Below are positions 18,505 to 26,536 of a stretch of 64,000 bases of DNA, in pieces (within the stretch, counting starts at the first letter, position 1; the number at the start of each line of letters is the position of its first letter). The stretch comes from Thaumasiovibrio sp043421945 (lineage in GTDB: Bacteria > Pseudomonadota > Gammaproteobacteria > Enterobacterales > Vibrionaceae). The notes below the pieces were generated by a model. The model made no database searches, was not told the DNA's origin, and worked only from the letters and a program-made list of their open reading frames with translations. Location of the stretch: contig JBHOGO010000002.1 of NCBI GenBank assembly GCA_043421945.1, positions 124,001 through 188,000 of the forward strand, given 5' to 3'. Both the position numbers and the translations under genes were made by a program.

Positions 18505-18857
18505 GGACGGTACTCCGCCCAAGTCTTTGGTGTCTCAGAAACGGCGACGGCACTAATTTCAGGCCAACGCGCTTTACACCAATCATAAAAATGCTTAGCC
18601 AATTTTTCTGCTGTTGTATTATTTTCGCCAAGTACATCATTCAAATGGCGATGATCAATCACATCATCAACATAGCGTTTAAAATCGCCTAGCTCACGAT
18701 AATCACGGACAAAACCTGTTTCATTTAACGTGTCAGATGCTAACTCAACAATAACTTCATAATTATGCCCATGTAAACGCGTACAAGGGTGATCATGGGG
18801 TAGACCATGAAGTTGATGAGAAGCCGAAAATTGAAAAGACTTTCTGATGCGAAACAT
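18501..18857 (-). CDS. queD: 6-carboxytetrahydropterin synthase
   Basis: A 118-residue enzyme of the 6-pyruvoyl tetrahydropterin synthase/QueD family. It turns 7,8-dihydroneopterin triphosphate into 6-carboxytetrahydropterin. The zinc ligands are the His of FSASHQL and of CTRLHGHNYEV, and the catalytic Cys precedes RLHGH. VRDYRELGDFK and the DHRHLND segment with catalytic His are also visible. The start at 18857 gives the usual length; a longer in-frame version to 18893 has no better signal. It is first in the queD-queE pair, and a hairpin lies in its leader (18904-18919). Confidence 0.93.
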   Translation of the reverse strand: MFRIRKSFQFSASHQLHGLPHDHPCTRLHGHNYEVIVELASDTLNETGFVRDYRELGDFKRYVDDVIDHRHLNDVLGENNTTAEKLAKHFYDWCKARWPEISAVAVSETPKTWAEYRP

Positions 18858-18903
18858 AATGCATTGGTTCCTGTAAAACAAACAATGCAGCACAACACCC
18901 AGC

Positions 18904-18919
18904 CTAGAGCGAGCTCTAG
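18904..18919 (-). promoter_or_regulatory. Hairpin in the queD upstream region
   Basis: A 6-bp stem CTAGAG/CTCTAG with a 4-base loop, partly extendable by AG/CT with a bulge. It sits about 50 bases before the queD start. It does not match the preQ1 riboswitch classes I know. Its role is unclear. Confidence 0.25.
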
Positions 18920-19141
18920 CTGTTACAAAAGCAGACAGCGATGTGGTGTTTTTTACCTGGTGCTACGACAGGGCTTCGAAAAGCGGCGATATAATAGCAC
19001 AAAAGTATTCACCTCGACAAATCAACGTATACTAATGATAAAGGACGAGCATGGTTGAAGGAGTGCTCTGAAGCGGCGTCAATAGGAGTACACATGGTAA
19101 GAATCCAATACAAGTTTAAAGCCAGCATGAATAACAGGCAT

Positions 19142-19166
19142 TAAAAAGGCCAGTCTGAACTGGCCT
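19142..19166 (-). terminator. Rho-independent terminator of the small gene at 19198
   Basis: A perfect 8-bp stem AGGCCAGT (19147-19154) / ACTGGCCT (19159-19166) with a CTGA loop. On the minus strand it is followed by a T-run (complement of the A-run at 19143-19147). It lies just past the stop of the minus-strand gene. Confidence 0.85.
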
Positions 19167-19197
19167 ACGCTCTATGAACTCATCAAGTTTAAAAACA

Positions 19198-19407
19198 CTA
19201 TAAGTTCATTAAATCTTCTAGTAGATTCTCCGCATCACAATACACATAATCCTGTGCACGTTCGGCGCGATTTAAGTGGATGTTAGCACGACTAAAACCG
19301 ATATTATTGTTATTCGGGATTAATACCTCTGAAACATACCCTATCGCCATTTCGACATCTGAAAAGCTCACTTTTTGAGACTGACAGTCAATTTCACATT
19401 TAAACAT
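19198..19407 (-). CDS. Small acidic protein, unknown function
   Basis: A 69-residue soluble protein that I do not recognise. It is acidic and has three Cys: two near the N-terminus (FKCEIDCQ) and one near the end (YVYCDAENLLEDLMNL). The ATG at 19407 follows AGG with five bases of spacing; a GTG at 19413 is an alternative. A clear terminator follows, which supports an independent transcription unit. No signal peptide or membrane segment is visible. Confidence 0.6.
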   Translation of the reverse strand: MFKCEIDCQSQKVSFSDVEMAIGYVSEVLIPNNNNIGFSRANIHLNRAERAQDYVYCDAENLLEDLMNL

Positions 19408-19761
19408 AGACACCTAACCATTTAATTTTGTAAAGTTCATTTTTTTTCTAAGTATGATCTATTTATAGCTAGCAATGCTTTCCTGCGCAACCTTGTTCTT
19501 CTATTGACAATTCAGTCAATTTAATCTTTGAACAAAAATTTTAGTACAATACACCACCAAAAATACCAAACCTCCAACACATAGATCATGCAAATACATT
19601 AACCCCTTTTAAAACAGATGGATAGATAGAGATAGACACAAAAGTCACCAAAAGCAGACATTGTTGTTAATATTTAATTTCGAGATTTCATAATTTGAGA
19701 GTTTCAAAGGCTAAGAACAAGAAATGACGTATAAGTCACAACTTTAACGATACGAGAGCAA
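19408..19761. other. Intergenic region, nothing recognised
   Basis: An AT-rich gap of about 350 bases between two minus-strand genes. It should carry the promoter of the small gene at its left end. I see no supported gene, hairpin or repeat in the remainder. Confidence 0.45.
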
Positions 19762-21804
19762 CTATTCGCCAACCTCAAGGTAAGTGTCTCCATTCGTTAA
19801 CTGAATAATAAACTCATCTCCAGGAATAGGCCGTGAGAATATATATCCTTGCCCGAAGTCACAGCCTAAGTTATACAATGTCTCAATCTGTTTCTCCGTT
19901 TCAATGCCTTCTGCAACGACTGAGATCCCCAATGAATGAGACATCGTAATAATAGCCTCGCATATCGCTTTGTCGTCTGGTGACTGCGCTACAGACTCAA
20001 CAAAAGAGCGGTCAATCTTCAATAAGTCAACATCAAAACGTCTCAAGTAAGATAGTGATGAATACCCCGTACCAAAGTCATCAATAGCAAGCTGAATACC
20101 TAAACGTCGCAGTCCGGTTAACACGTCGGAGGTAGAGTTGTTAACATCCATCAGTAAACCTTCGGTGATTTCTACAATGATAGAACCTTTGGGTAGTCTT
20201 AATCGCTGAAAACGCTTTATATAATCTTTGTAATCCTCTGGCTTATCATTGAATTGAACTGGTGAAATATTGACACCAAACGCTATCCATCGGCCGGTCA
20301 TTCGGTAAACATACTTACAAAACTGTGCCGATTGCATAAACACCCAACGGCCAATTTCCGAGATCATCCCATTCTCTTCTGCATGAGCAATAAAGTCACT
20401 TGGGTATATGATGCCTTTCTGTGGGTGCTCCCAACGAAGCAATGCCTCTACCTTGACCCATTCCCCTGTATTAAGATCAACAATGGGTTGATAGTGAATG
20501 ACAAATTCACCACGATTTAGAGCAAGACGTAAATCCTGGGTCAAATTCATTTTTAGGGCGGCAACTTCACCCATTGATTGGTCATAATAACCGACACGAT
20601 TCCGACCTTTTGACTTCGCATGGTACATTGCTTCATCAGCATTCTTCACAAGCTGATCGCTTACACGCCCATCTTTAGGGTACTCCGCAGCACCAACACT
20701 CACACTCACGTATACATGACGACCGCTAAGCACAAAGGGGAGTAAAAATTGCTGTCTTAATCGCTCACAACGCATTTTTAGTTCAAAGTTATTTCGGTAA
20801 CCAAAATGCATAATAACGAACTCATCCCCCCCCAGCCTTGCAATCACATCACGATGATCCATAGCATCCGTTAAACGGCGAGCAGTCTCTATCAATAAGA
20901 TATCTCCTGCCTCATGACCCAGATTATCATTAATAGCTTTAAACTTATCCAGGTCAATAAATAACAGAGCAAAAGGCTCGCTTTGTCCTATTTGAGTATA
21001 AGCCTCAAGTTCAGACATAAATCGCGATCGGTTTGCCAATTTTGTGAGCGGGTCTGTATACGCAAGCTCAAAAAGTTGTTGATTTGAAGCCTCTAATTGT
21101 TGGGTTCTCTTCAATACTTGATCTTCTAAACGTTGATCTTTTTTGCTAATTTCGTCCATCATGACATTAAAATATGTCGCTAACTCCCCCACTTCATCAC
21201 GAGTATGTATGCCTGCCCGCCGTGCATATTCCCCAGATTCAGAAATTCCCTTTACTACCGATGTTAAGCGCTTAATCGGCGCACTTATAATGTGCTGAAT
21301 GGTGTATGAAAAAATAACCGAGATAGCAATAAAAACTAAAAACACCCCCAGCAATACATTTGAAAAAAGATGAACTTTTTCACCTAAATATGCATCACTC
21401 CTCGTCACTATAAGGGTTGCGAGCAGCTCACCTTCATCATAGAAAGGGAATTTGAAAAACTCTCGCAGTTTAGAGTCTCCCTCTAAGAGAGAGGTTTTTT
21501 CACTACCGAATTCGTATAGCATCCGGTTTTGACGGTCAACAATCGCAACATAATCAATTGAGGCAACATGATTCAATGACTCTACTGCCTCTTCTATAGT
21601 CTCAAGATCATCGAATAAAAGTGCAGCTTGAAGGCTTGGAGAAACCACTTCTACAATACTTTTTAAGTTTTCCTCTTCTGTCGCCTTCACTAACGTCGAT
21701 TCAAATGCAAAGAATAGCCCCAGTAATGAAGTGACTATCGTAATCAAGGCACTGCTCACAAGCAGCATAATCTTCGCAGTGACTGAAAAACGGTTTAGTC
21801 TCAT
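19762..21804 (-). CDS. Membrane GGDEF-EAL c-di-GMP enzyme
   Basis: A 680-residue inner-membrane protein. TM1 is about residues 10-32, a periplasmic sensor region runs to about 147, TM2 is about 148-168, then HAMP (to about 225), a short coiled coil, GGDEF and EAL. The GGDEF motif (325-329) is intact. The product-inhibition RxxD site is not: the four residues at that position read DHRD. The EAL domain looks active: EALLRW (453), VNISP (Asn512), ITEG, DDFGTG (575-580), KIDRS and AEGIE are all present. It may therefore both make and degrade c-di-GMP. Its start overlaps the stop of the upstream YfiR-like gene by ATGA. In Pseudomonas, YfiR restrains the cyclase YfiN from the periplasm. Confidence 0.93.
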   Translation of the reverse strand: MRLNRFSVTAKIMLLVSSALITIVTSLLGLFFAFESTLVKATEEENLKSIVEVVSPSLQAALLFDDLETIEEAVESLNHVASIDYVAIVDRQNRMLYEFGSEKTSLLEGDSKLREFFKFPFYDEGELLATLIVTRSDAYLGEKVHLFSNVLLGVFLVFIAISVIFSYTIQHIISAPIKRLTSVVKGISESGEYARRAGIHTRDEVGELATYFNVMMDEISKKDQRLEDQVLKRTQQLEASNQQLFELAYTDPLTKLANRSRFMSELEAYTQIGQSEPFALLFIDLDKFKAINDNLGHEAGDILLIETARRLTDAMDHRDVIARLGGDEFVIMHFGYRNNFELKMRCERLRQQFLLPFVLSGRHVYVSVSVGAAEYPKDGRVSDQLVKNADEAMYHAKSKGRNRVGYYDQSMGEVAALKMNLTQDLRLALNRGEFVIHYQPIVDLNTGEWVKVEALLRWEHPQKGIIYPSDFIAHAEENGMISEIGRWVFMQSAQFCKYVYRMTGRWIAFGVNISPVQFNDKPEDYKDYIKRFQRLRLPKGSIIVEITEGLLMDVNNSTSDVLTGLRRLGIQLAIDDFGTGYSSLSYLRRFDVDLLKIDRSFVESVAQSPDDKAICEAIITMSHSLGISVVAEGIETEKQIETLYNLGCDFGQGYIFSRPIPGDEFIIQLTNGDTYLEVGE

Positions 21805-22307
21805 CGACGTCCACCTGCAACAATCTTACCTAACCGAAGAACTTTTGAGCTGATATTGATATCTGAAGCTTTCAGTGCATCGGGATTGACCTCAAACCTC
21901 ACTTTATTACCGACGACGACAAAGTTAATGTGCCCCAGTTCTTTGGCAAAGTCTTTGCTTTCTCCAATGACCAAGAGCCCTGCTGGTAGTTGCTTGTTCG
22001 CAAACACCTCCTTCCACCAGTTAACATCCTGTTCAGTAACAAATAGAACATCACAGCCCTCAATGGTTCGATGCACATGCCTAGCATCAACTGAACGATT
22101 ATTGAGTTTACGATGATCCAATAGTAGATTGGCAGCTTCTAAAAAATCGTGACTATGGCTACATACTTCGATGGTTTGATTATCGTTAGTACTCGTATAC
22201 CGAATAAAGTTATAGATATACCCGGCCTTAATTTTATATTCTCGGGGTGTCAGCTCTCCCCCGATAACAAAGCACGAGAAAAAAATTAGCAGCACCAATA
22301 CCCGCAT
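21801..22307 (-). CDS. YfiR-like periplasmic protein (DUF4154)
   Basis: A 168-residue secreted protein of the YfiR/DUF4154 family. It has an N-terminal signal (RVLVLLIFFSCFVIGG), then the family-typical KAGYIYNFIRYT near the start and LLVIGESKDFAKELGHINFVVVGNKVRFEVNPDAL toward the end. YfiR in Pseudomonas aeruginosa is a periplasmic repressor of the diguanylate cyclase YfiN. I report ATG 22307; an in-frame TTG at 22319 has a better-placed AGGAA and is a real alternative. It sits between the TonB receptor (stop two to four bases upstream) and the GGDEF-EAL gene (4-base overlap), so the three are surely co-translated. Confidence 0.85.
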   Translation of the reverse strand: MRVLVLLIFFSCFVIGGELTPREYKIKAGYIYNFIRYTSTNDNQTIEVCSHSHDFLEAANLLLDHRKLNNRSVDARHVHRTIEGCDVLFVTEQDVNWWKEVFANKQLPAGLLVIGESKDFAKELGHINFVVVGNKVRFEVNPDALKASDINISSKVLRLGKIVAGGRR

Positions 22308-22308
22308 A

Positions 22309-24333
22309 CTAATAACCAATCGAAATCGTTCCTAATAAATATGGTTCTTGCTTTGAAGGCTCAATATAGATATCACTGCTTATCTCGTACTCCACTTCAT
22401 TCGCAAAGATATTTTTGTAGAATAAACTAAGGTCAATATGTTCATTAAGACGATACACCCCGCCTAATGAAAGTGAATAGAGCTCATCTGTTTCATACAG
22501 TAGGCTTTCACTTTCATAATTAAATACCGCTGAAAGGTCTAATTTTTGCCCTGAAAGGTAGGTAAGTTTTGTTTTCGATTGGAGGATATCATCACTTGTT
22601 CCTCCTGCTAAGATGTTGCTCGTTTGCCCTTTAAACTCAATGTCTAGCCAAGTAAGTGATGTTTGAAAACGCCAGTGCTTATTAAGAGCTTGTGAAAAGA
22701 CAGCCTCGACACCGTAGATATCCGTTGACCCACCACCTATCGATTGAAAATCGATAGATAATGTGTCGATGATCGCCTGCGCCCCAGAAATATCTCCGAT
22801 AGAAGCTAAGATCAGCGCCCTCTGCACTAAATCAGTATCAACTTCGATACTAAAGTCATTAGTATTTTCAACTTTAGATAAATAGCCTGATAGATCCAAA
22901 TAAGTATTGGGGGTTGGCGAAAAGCGGTAGCCTACTTCGTAGTTCGTTGAGCGTTCCGCATCTAACTTGTTATTACTGCGAATCCATGAGTTCACAGAGT
23001 AATCATCAATATCGCTAAAACCTGTTGTGTATATGTTCGAAAAGTCCTGAAGCCCGGCATAAATATCAGCAGCATACTCTGCGAAAGTAGGTGTTCGCTC
23101 AACTTCTGTGTAACCAAACCAGACACTATGTGCATCATTAAAATGGTGTAGACCACGAATAGAAGGCTGGAACCCCCAACCGTGATAATTGTTATGTTCA
23201 ACTTTTCCGGCTAACAATAGACGGGTACGCTCCGCAAGATCTAATTCGTATTGCAAAAACATGCCGTAGATATCAAGATTTTTATCATTTTCAGATACTT
23301 TCACCAATAATCCATCTTCAGAAAGTAGGTCATTGTAGCGAGCATAAGTACCAAAATCTAAGCGACTACGATCCCAAGAGCGGTTAAGCTGATAATCGAT
23401 ATCCCAAGATTGATATTCCAGATCAATGGCTAATTGAGGTCTATGGCTATACTGATAAGAGATTTGAAATTGTTGAGAGGCGGTTGGTGATATTTGATGC
23501 GCTAGACGCGTCATCAACGACACACGATTCCCATCAACCGTTTCAGGCGTGTGTTTTACGCCTAAGCTGGATGTTTGAACCAGTTGATCTATATCACTAT
23601 CCACATAAAGGCCATGCACTTGCCAGTCTAATGAGTCGTTAATCAGGTGATCGAGACGAAAATTGAGAGAGTAGACACTGGCACTGTCTTTAGCGTCAAA
23701 GGGAACATCAGAGTGTTCATGCCGACGGCCTTTAATCCCTATACGATATTGAGTCGCATCACTGTACTCCCCGCCATAACGTACTGATACTTCACCTCCC
23801 ACCCTTGAATCAAGCGACGCATGGCCCTGTATGCCTTGAGTATCGTAACTATGCTTCGTAATGATATTGACCACGCCGTTTGTTGCGTTGGCCCCCCATA
23901 GCATGCCGCCGGTACCACGTATGACCTCAATTCGTTCTATTGAGGCAATATCAATATCTAACTCTTCCCAAGTGATACCAGCAAACGTTGGGTTATATAT
24001 ATTCTGCCCATCAACCATCACCAACATACGGCTATAAAACTGACTCGCTCGAAACCGTGTCGTAATGGCCCATACATTGCGATCGATTTGACGCACAAAA
24101 ACGCCGGGAACAAGTTTCAACGCCTCTGGAACTGACTGCACACCAAACGAACGTAGCTCCTTACTATCTAAAACATAAATTGAAGAGGGTGTCTCTTGAA
24201 CTGCTGACGCCCGTTTAAGGGCAGTTGTCACCTGCACATCCATCTGCATTAACGCTTCAAGATCAAGGAATTCATCATGAGAGGCTAAAACATCCCCGAC
24301 TAAAAATATCAACCCAAACCAACGAGCTTGCAT
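22309..24333 (-). CDS. TonB-dependent outer-membrane receptor
   Basis: A 674-residue outer-membrane receptor. The ATG at 24333 has GGAG six bases upstream and gives a clean signal peptide (cut after VLA); an ATG four codons earlier is possible. The plug domain (about residues 45-160) includes TPSSIYVLDSKELRSFGVQSVPEALKLVPGV and ERIEVIRGTGGMLWGANATNGVVNIITK. The remaining C-terminal part is a 22-strand type barrel rich in alternating aromatic/polar segments, ending in GTISIGY. The substrate is unknown. Being first in an operon with a YfiR-like protein and a c-di-GMP enzyme suggests that ligand status is relayed to second-messenger levels. That relay is inference. Confidence 0.9.
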   Translation of the reverse strand: MQARWFGLIFLVGDVLASHDEFLDLEALMQMDVQVTTALKRASAVQETPSSIYVLDSKELRSFGVQSVPEALKLVPGVFVRQIDRNVWAITTRFRASQFYSRMLVMVDGQNIYNPTFAGITWEELDIDIASIERIEVIRGTGGMLWGANATNGVVNIITKHSYDTQGIQGHASLDSRVGGEVSVRYGGEYSDATQYRIGIKGRRHEHSDVPFDAKDSASVYSLNFRLDHLINDSLDWQVHGLYVDSDIDQLVQTSSLGVKHTPETVDGNRVSLMTRLAHQISPTASQQFQISYQYSHRPQLAIDLEYQSWDIDYQLNRSWDRSRLDFGTYARYNDLLSEDGLLVKVSENDKNLDIYGMFLQYELDLAERTRLLLAGKVEHNNYHGWGFQPSIRGLHHFNDAHSVWFGYTEVERTPTFAEYAADIYAGLQDFSNIYTTGFSDIDDYSVNSWIRSNNKLDAERSTNYEVGYRFSPTPNTYLDLSGYLSKVENTNDFSIEVDTDLVQRALILASIGDISGAQAIIDTLSIDFQSIGGGSTDIYGVEAVFSQALNKHWRFQTSLTWLDIEFKGQTSNILAGGTSDDILQSKTKLTYLSGQKLDLSAVFNYESESLLYETDELYSLSLGGVYRLNEHIDLSLFYKNIFANEVEYEISSDIYIEPSKQEPYLLGTISIGY

Positions 24334-24525
24334 CACTAACTCCATTTACGTCCAATATATTCAGTATAGACATGAGGTTATTTTTCTGACGTAAATGATG
24401 TAAAACGAATCTCTCATTATTAAAGTTTGGCATAGTTCAAAGAATAACCAGCCAAACAAAACAAACCTTGATATAAAACAGCGGTTTGACTACATTGTAG
24501 CCTAGTTGCATATAGGGAATTTAAG

Positions 24526-25299
24526 ATGAAGCGAGTGATTTTCAATCAGAAGGGCGGAGTGGGCAAATCAAGTATCGCTTGTAATCTTGCCGCTATTTCT
24601 GCCAGTAATGGCTATAAGACATTACTCATTGATCTTGACGTGCAAGGAAACGCTAGTCATTATTTAGGTTATGAACAAAATGAAAGCGACCAACTTACCG
24701 TTGCTGACCTGCTAAACCAAACTGCAGGTTGGTTTAGTGTTGCAACACCCATCTCTCGCTTCCCTCATGAAACAAACTACGCCAATCTGAGTTTGATACC
24801 ATCCAGCCCCAAACTTGACCAGATAGAAAATGAGTTAGAACGCCGCTATAAGATATACAAACTACGAGATGCGATTAAAGAGTTAGAAAAAGACTTCGAG
24901 TATATCTATATCGATACCCCACCAAATTTCAATTTCTACACAAAATCAGCGTTGATTGCCTGCAATAATCTACTGATCCCTTTCGATTGTGACACCTTTT
25001 CAAAACAGGCACTAGAAACCCTCATCGCGAATGTTGCGGAGTTAAGAGAAGATCACAACCCCTCTTTACTTGTCGAGGGCGTCATTGTAAATATGTTTAA
25101 TGCTCAAGCTAAACACCCAAAGAAGATTGTTGCAGAACTGAGTCAATTTGGGCTTCCTGTCATTGAGCCATACCTACCCTTGTCAGTAAAGATGAAAGAA
25201 TCTCATTATCAAAGACTGCCACTGATGGCGAGTGCACCAAACCATAAACTGACAAATGCATTTAAAGCGATAGCTGAAAAACTAAACAAAACAGCTTGA
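24526..25299 (+). CDS. ParA-family ATPase without a ParB partner
   Basis: A 257-residue ParA/MinD-type ATPase. The deviant Walker A KGGVGKSS is at about residues 9-16, the A' motif LIDLDVQGNAS near 34, and Walker B YIYIDTPPN near 125. It lacks an N-terminal HTH, so it is like small ParA/Soj proteins. No parB or centromere-like repeat is adjacent, and its neighbours are a TonB receptor (divergent) and the pst operon. Orphan ParAs can position protein complexes such as chemotaxis arrays. The role here is unknown. Confidence 0.85.
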   Translation: MKRVIFNQKGGVGKSSIACNLAAISASNGYKTLLIDLDVQGNASHYLGYEQNESDQLTVADLLNQTAGWFSVATPISRFPHETNYANLSLIPSSPKLDQIENELERRYKIYKLRDAIKELEKDFEYIYIDTPPNFNFYTKSALIACNNLLIPFDCDTFSKQALETLIANVAELREDHNPSLLVEGVIVNMFNAQAKHPKKIVAELSQFGLPVIEPYLPLSVKMKESHYQRLPLMASAPNHKLTNAFKAIAEKLNKTA

Positions 25300-25643
25300 T
25301 CGTGAAACACAGCAATACACTTTCAAAAATATTTTTTTGAAGGGCAATCAAACTTTTTAGTTATATCGTACAAAAAAGAATCATATTTTGTACATCCTCC
25401 GAAATCAATTCATTTTTTATCTAAAGAATTTCTTTTTTCTTTAAGTGATAGTTAATCCATTCAAAACAACAACTTAACTAAGAATGCCGTGCAAATCCTA
25501 ATCAGATCAGACCAGCTTTCCTCCCACCGTCATAGAGTCTTCAAAGAAGTGAAACATTACTGTCACATAAGTTTCCTAACCTTTGCCTGGTTCATTTAAA
25601 CAAGCTCATGGCAATCAGGCCATATCTTAAAGGATTTAGAAAA
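25300..25643. other. Intergenic region upstream of pstS
   Basis: A 344-base AT-rich gap. It contains an AT-only hairpin right after parA (CTTTCAAAAA to TTTTTTGAAG, about 25319-25341), a perfect 8-bp inverted repeat GTACAAAA/TTTTGTAC at 25368-25393, and candidate Pho-box halves at 25528-25577 before pstS. Confidence 0.5.
25528..25577 (+). promoter_or_regulatory. Candidate degenerate Pho boxes upstream of pstS
   Basis: CCGTCAT (25528-25534) is followed 11 bases on by TCTTCAA, and CTGTCAC (25560-25566) is followed 11 bases on by GTTTCCT (25571-25577). The 11-base period and the CTGTCAt halves resemble PhoB sites. A possible -10 is TTTAAA near 25595. The second half-sites are poor, so confidence is low. 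PhoB control of pst genes is well established in the family. Confidence 0.35.
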
Positions 25644-26465
25644 ATGAAAACTAAGGTTATCAGCGCACTAGCACTAGCACTAGCATGCTCAATGGTATTT
25701 AACACTGCAGCTGCAAACGAAACTATCTCTGTAGTAGGTTCTAACTCTGTAACTCCATTGATGGAAGCGTTTGGTGAGACTTACACTTCAAACAACCCAT
25801 CAGTATTTGTTGAAGTTCAAGGCCCTGGCTCTTCTGCTGGTATCCGTGCTGCAAATGACGGTTCTGCAGACCTAGGTATGAGTTCTCGTAACCTAAAAGA
25901 TTCTGAGAAATCTGATGAGCTAAAAGAAGTTGTTATCGCTCGTGACGGTATCGCAGTCGTTGTTCACAACTCAAACTCAGTTCAAGCACTAGCTAAAGAA
26001 GACATCACTAAAATCTTCAAAGGCGAAATCACTAACTGGAAAGAAGTTGGTGGTGAAGATAAGCCAATCGTAGCTGTTACTCGTGACACAGCGTCTGGTA
26101 CTCGTGGTGCATTCGAAGATATCATGAGCCTGACTCAAAAAATCAACGACCAAACTGTAACGGCTATCTCTGCTCGTGCACAAGTTGCATCTGGTAACGG
26201 TCAGCTAAAAACTATGGTTGCTAACAACCCATTCGCTATCGGTTACATCTCTCTAGGTACACTAGACGAGACACTAGCTGGTGTTGAAGTTGACGGTGTT
26301 TACCCATCAGTTGAGTCTATCATCTCTGGTGACTACGCAGTACAACGTCCTTTCCTTGTTCTACACAAAGAAGTTAATGACGCAACAGAAACTTTCCTAA
26401 ACTGGACTCTTTCTACTGACGCTCAGAAAATTGTTGCTGACCGTGGCTACATCGCTGTTAAGTAA
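25644..26465 (+). CDS. pstS: PstS, phosphate-binding periplasmic protein
   Basis: A 273-residue solute-binding protein for high-affinity phosphate uptake. The start at 25644 follows AGGA; an in-frame ATG at 25608 lies farther upstream and would add a non-signal extension. The signal peptide MKTKVISALALALACSMVFNTAAA is clear. The phosphate-site segments SNSVTPLMEAF, QGPGSSAGIRA and DTASGTRGAFE are present. The codon pattern is strongly biased (gct, gca, ggt, cgt, cta), consistent with high expression under phosphate starvation. It is followed by an attenuator-like hairpin and then pstC. Confidence 0.94.
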   Translation: MKTKVISALALALACSMVFNTAAANETISVVGSNSVTPLMEAFGETYTSNNPSVFVEVQGPGSSAGIRAANDGSADLGMSSRNLKDSEKSDELKEVVIARDGIAVVVHNSNSVQALAKEDITKIFKGEITNWKEVGGEDKPIVAVTRDTASGTRGAFEDIMSLTQKINDQTVTAISARAQVASGNGQLKTMVANNPFAIGYISLGTLDETLAGVEVDGVYPSVESIISGDYAVQRPFLVLHKEVNDATETFLNWTLSTDAQKIVADRGYIAVK

Positions 26466-26482
26466 TAAATAGTAAGATTTTT

Positions 26483-26507
26483 AACCCGCCCCACTTTGGG
26501 GCGGGTT
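26483..26507 (+). terminator. Attenuator-like hairpin between pstS and pstC
   Basis: A perfect 10-bp GC-rich stem AACCCGCCCC (26483-26492) / GGGGCGGGTT (26498-26507) with a 5-base loop, followed by GTTTGCC. It lies 17 bases after the pstS stop. It could stop much transcription after pstS, giving more binding protein than permease, or protect the pstS mRNA end. Confidence 0.75.
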
Positions 26508-26536
26508 GTTTGCCGTCTTAGGCCTTTGGAGTTTTT

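Larger units (their letters stand above)
18858..19197. other. Intergenic region upstream of queD
   Basis: A 340-base gap that contains the queD leader hairpin and, at its right end, the terminator of the small minus-strand gene (19147-19166). No further gene is supported. A plus-strand open frame here (18807-19058) overlaps queD and looks like chance. Confidence 0.5.

Noticed and set aside
18858..18960. preQ1 riboswitch upstream of queD
   Set aside because: The visible hairpin and flanks do not match the class I, II or III consensus that I know.
18807..19058. An 83-codon plus-strand frame
   Set aside because: It overlaps queD antisense and continues into a gap with a leader hairpin; it looks like an antisense shadow.
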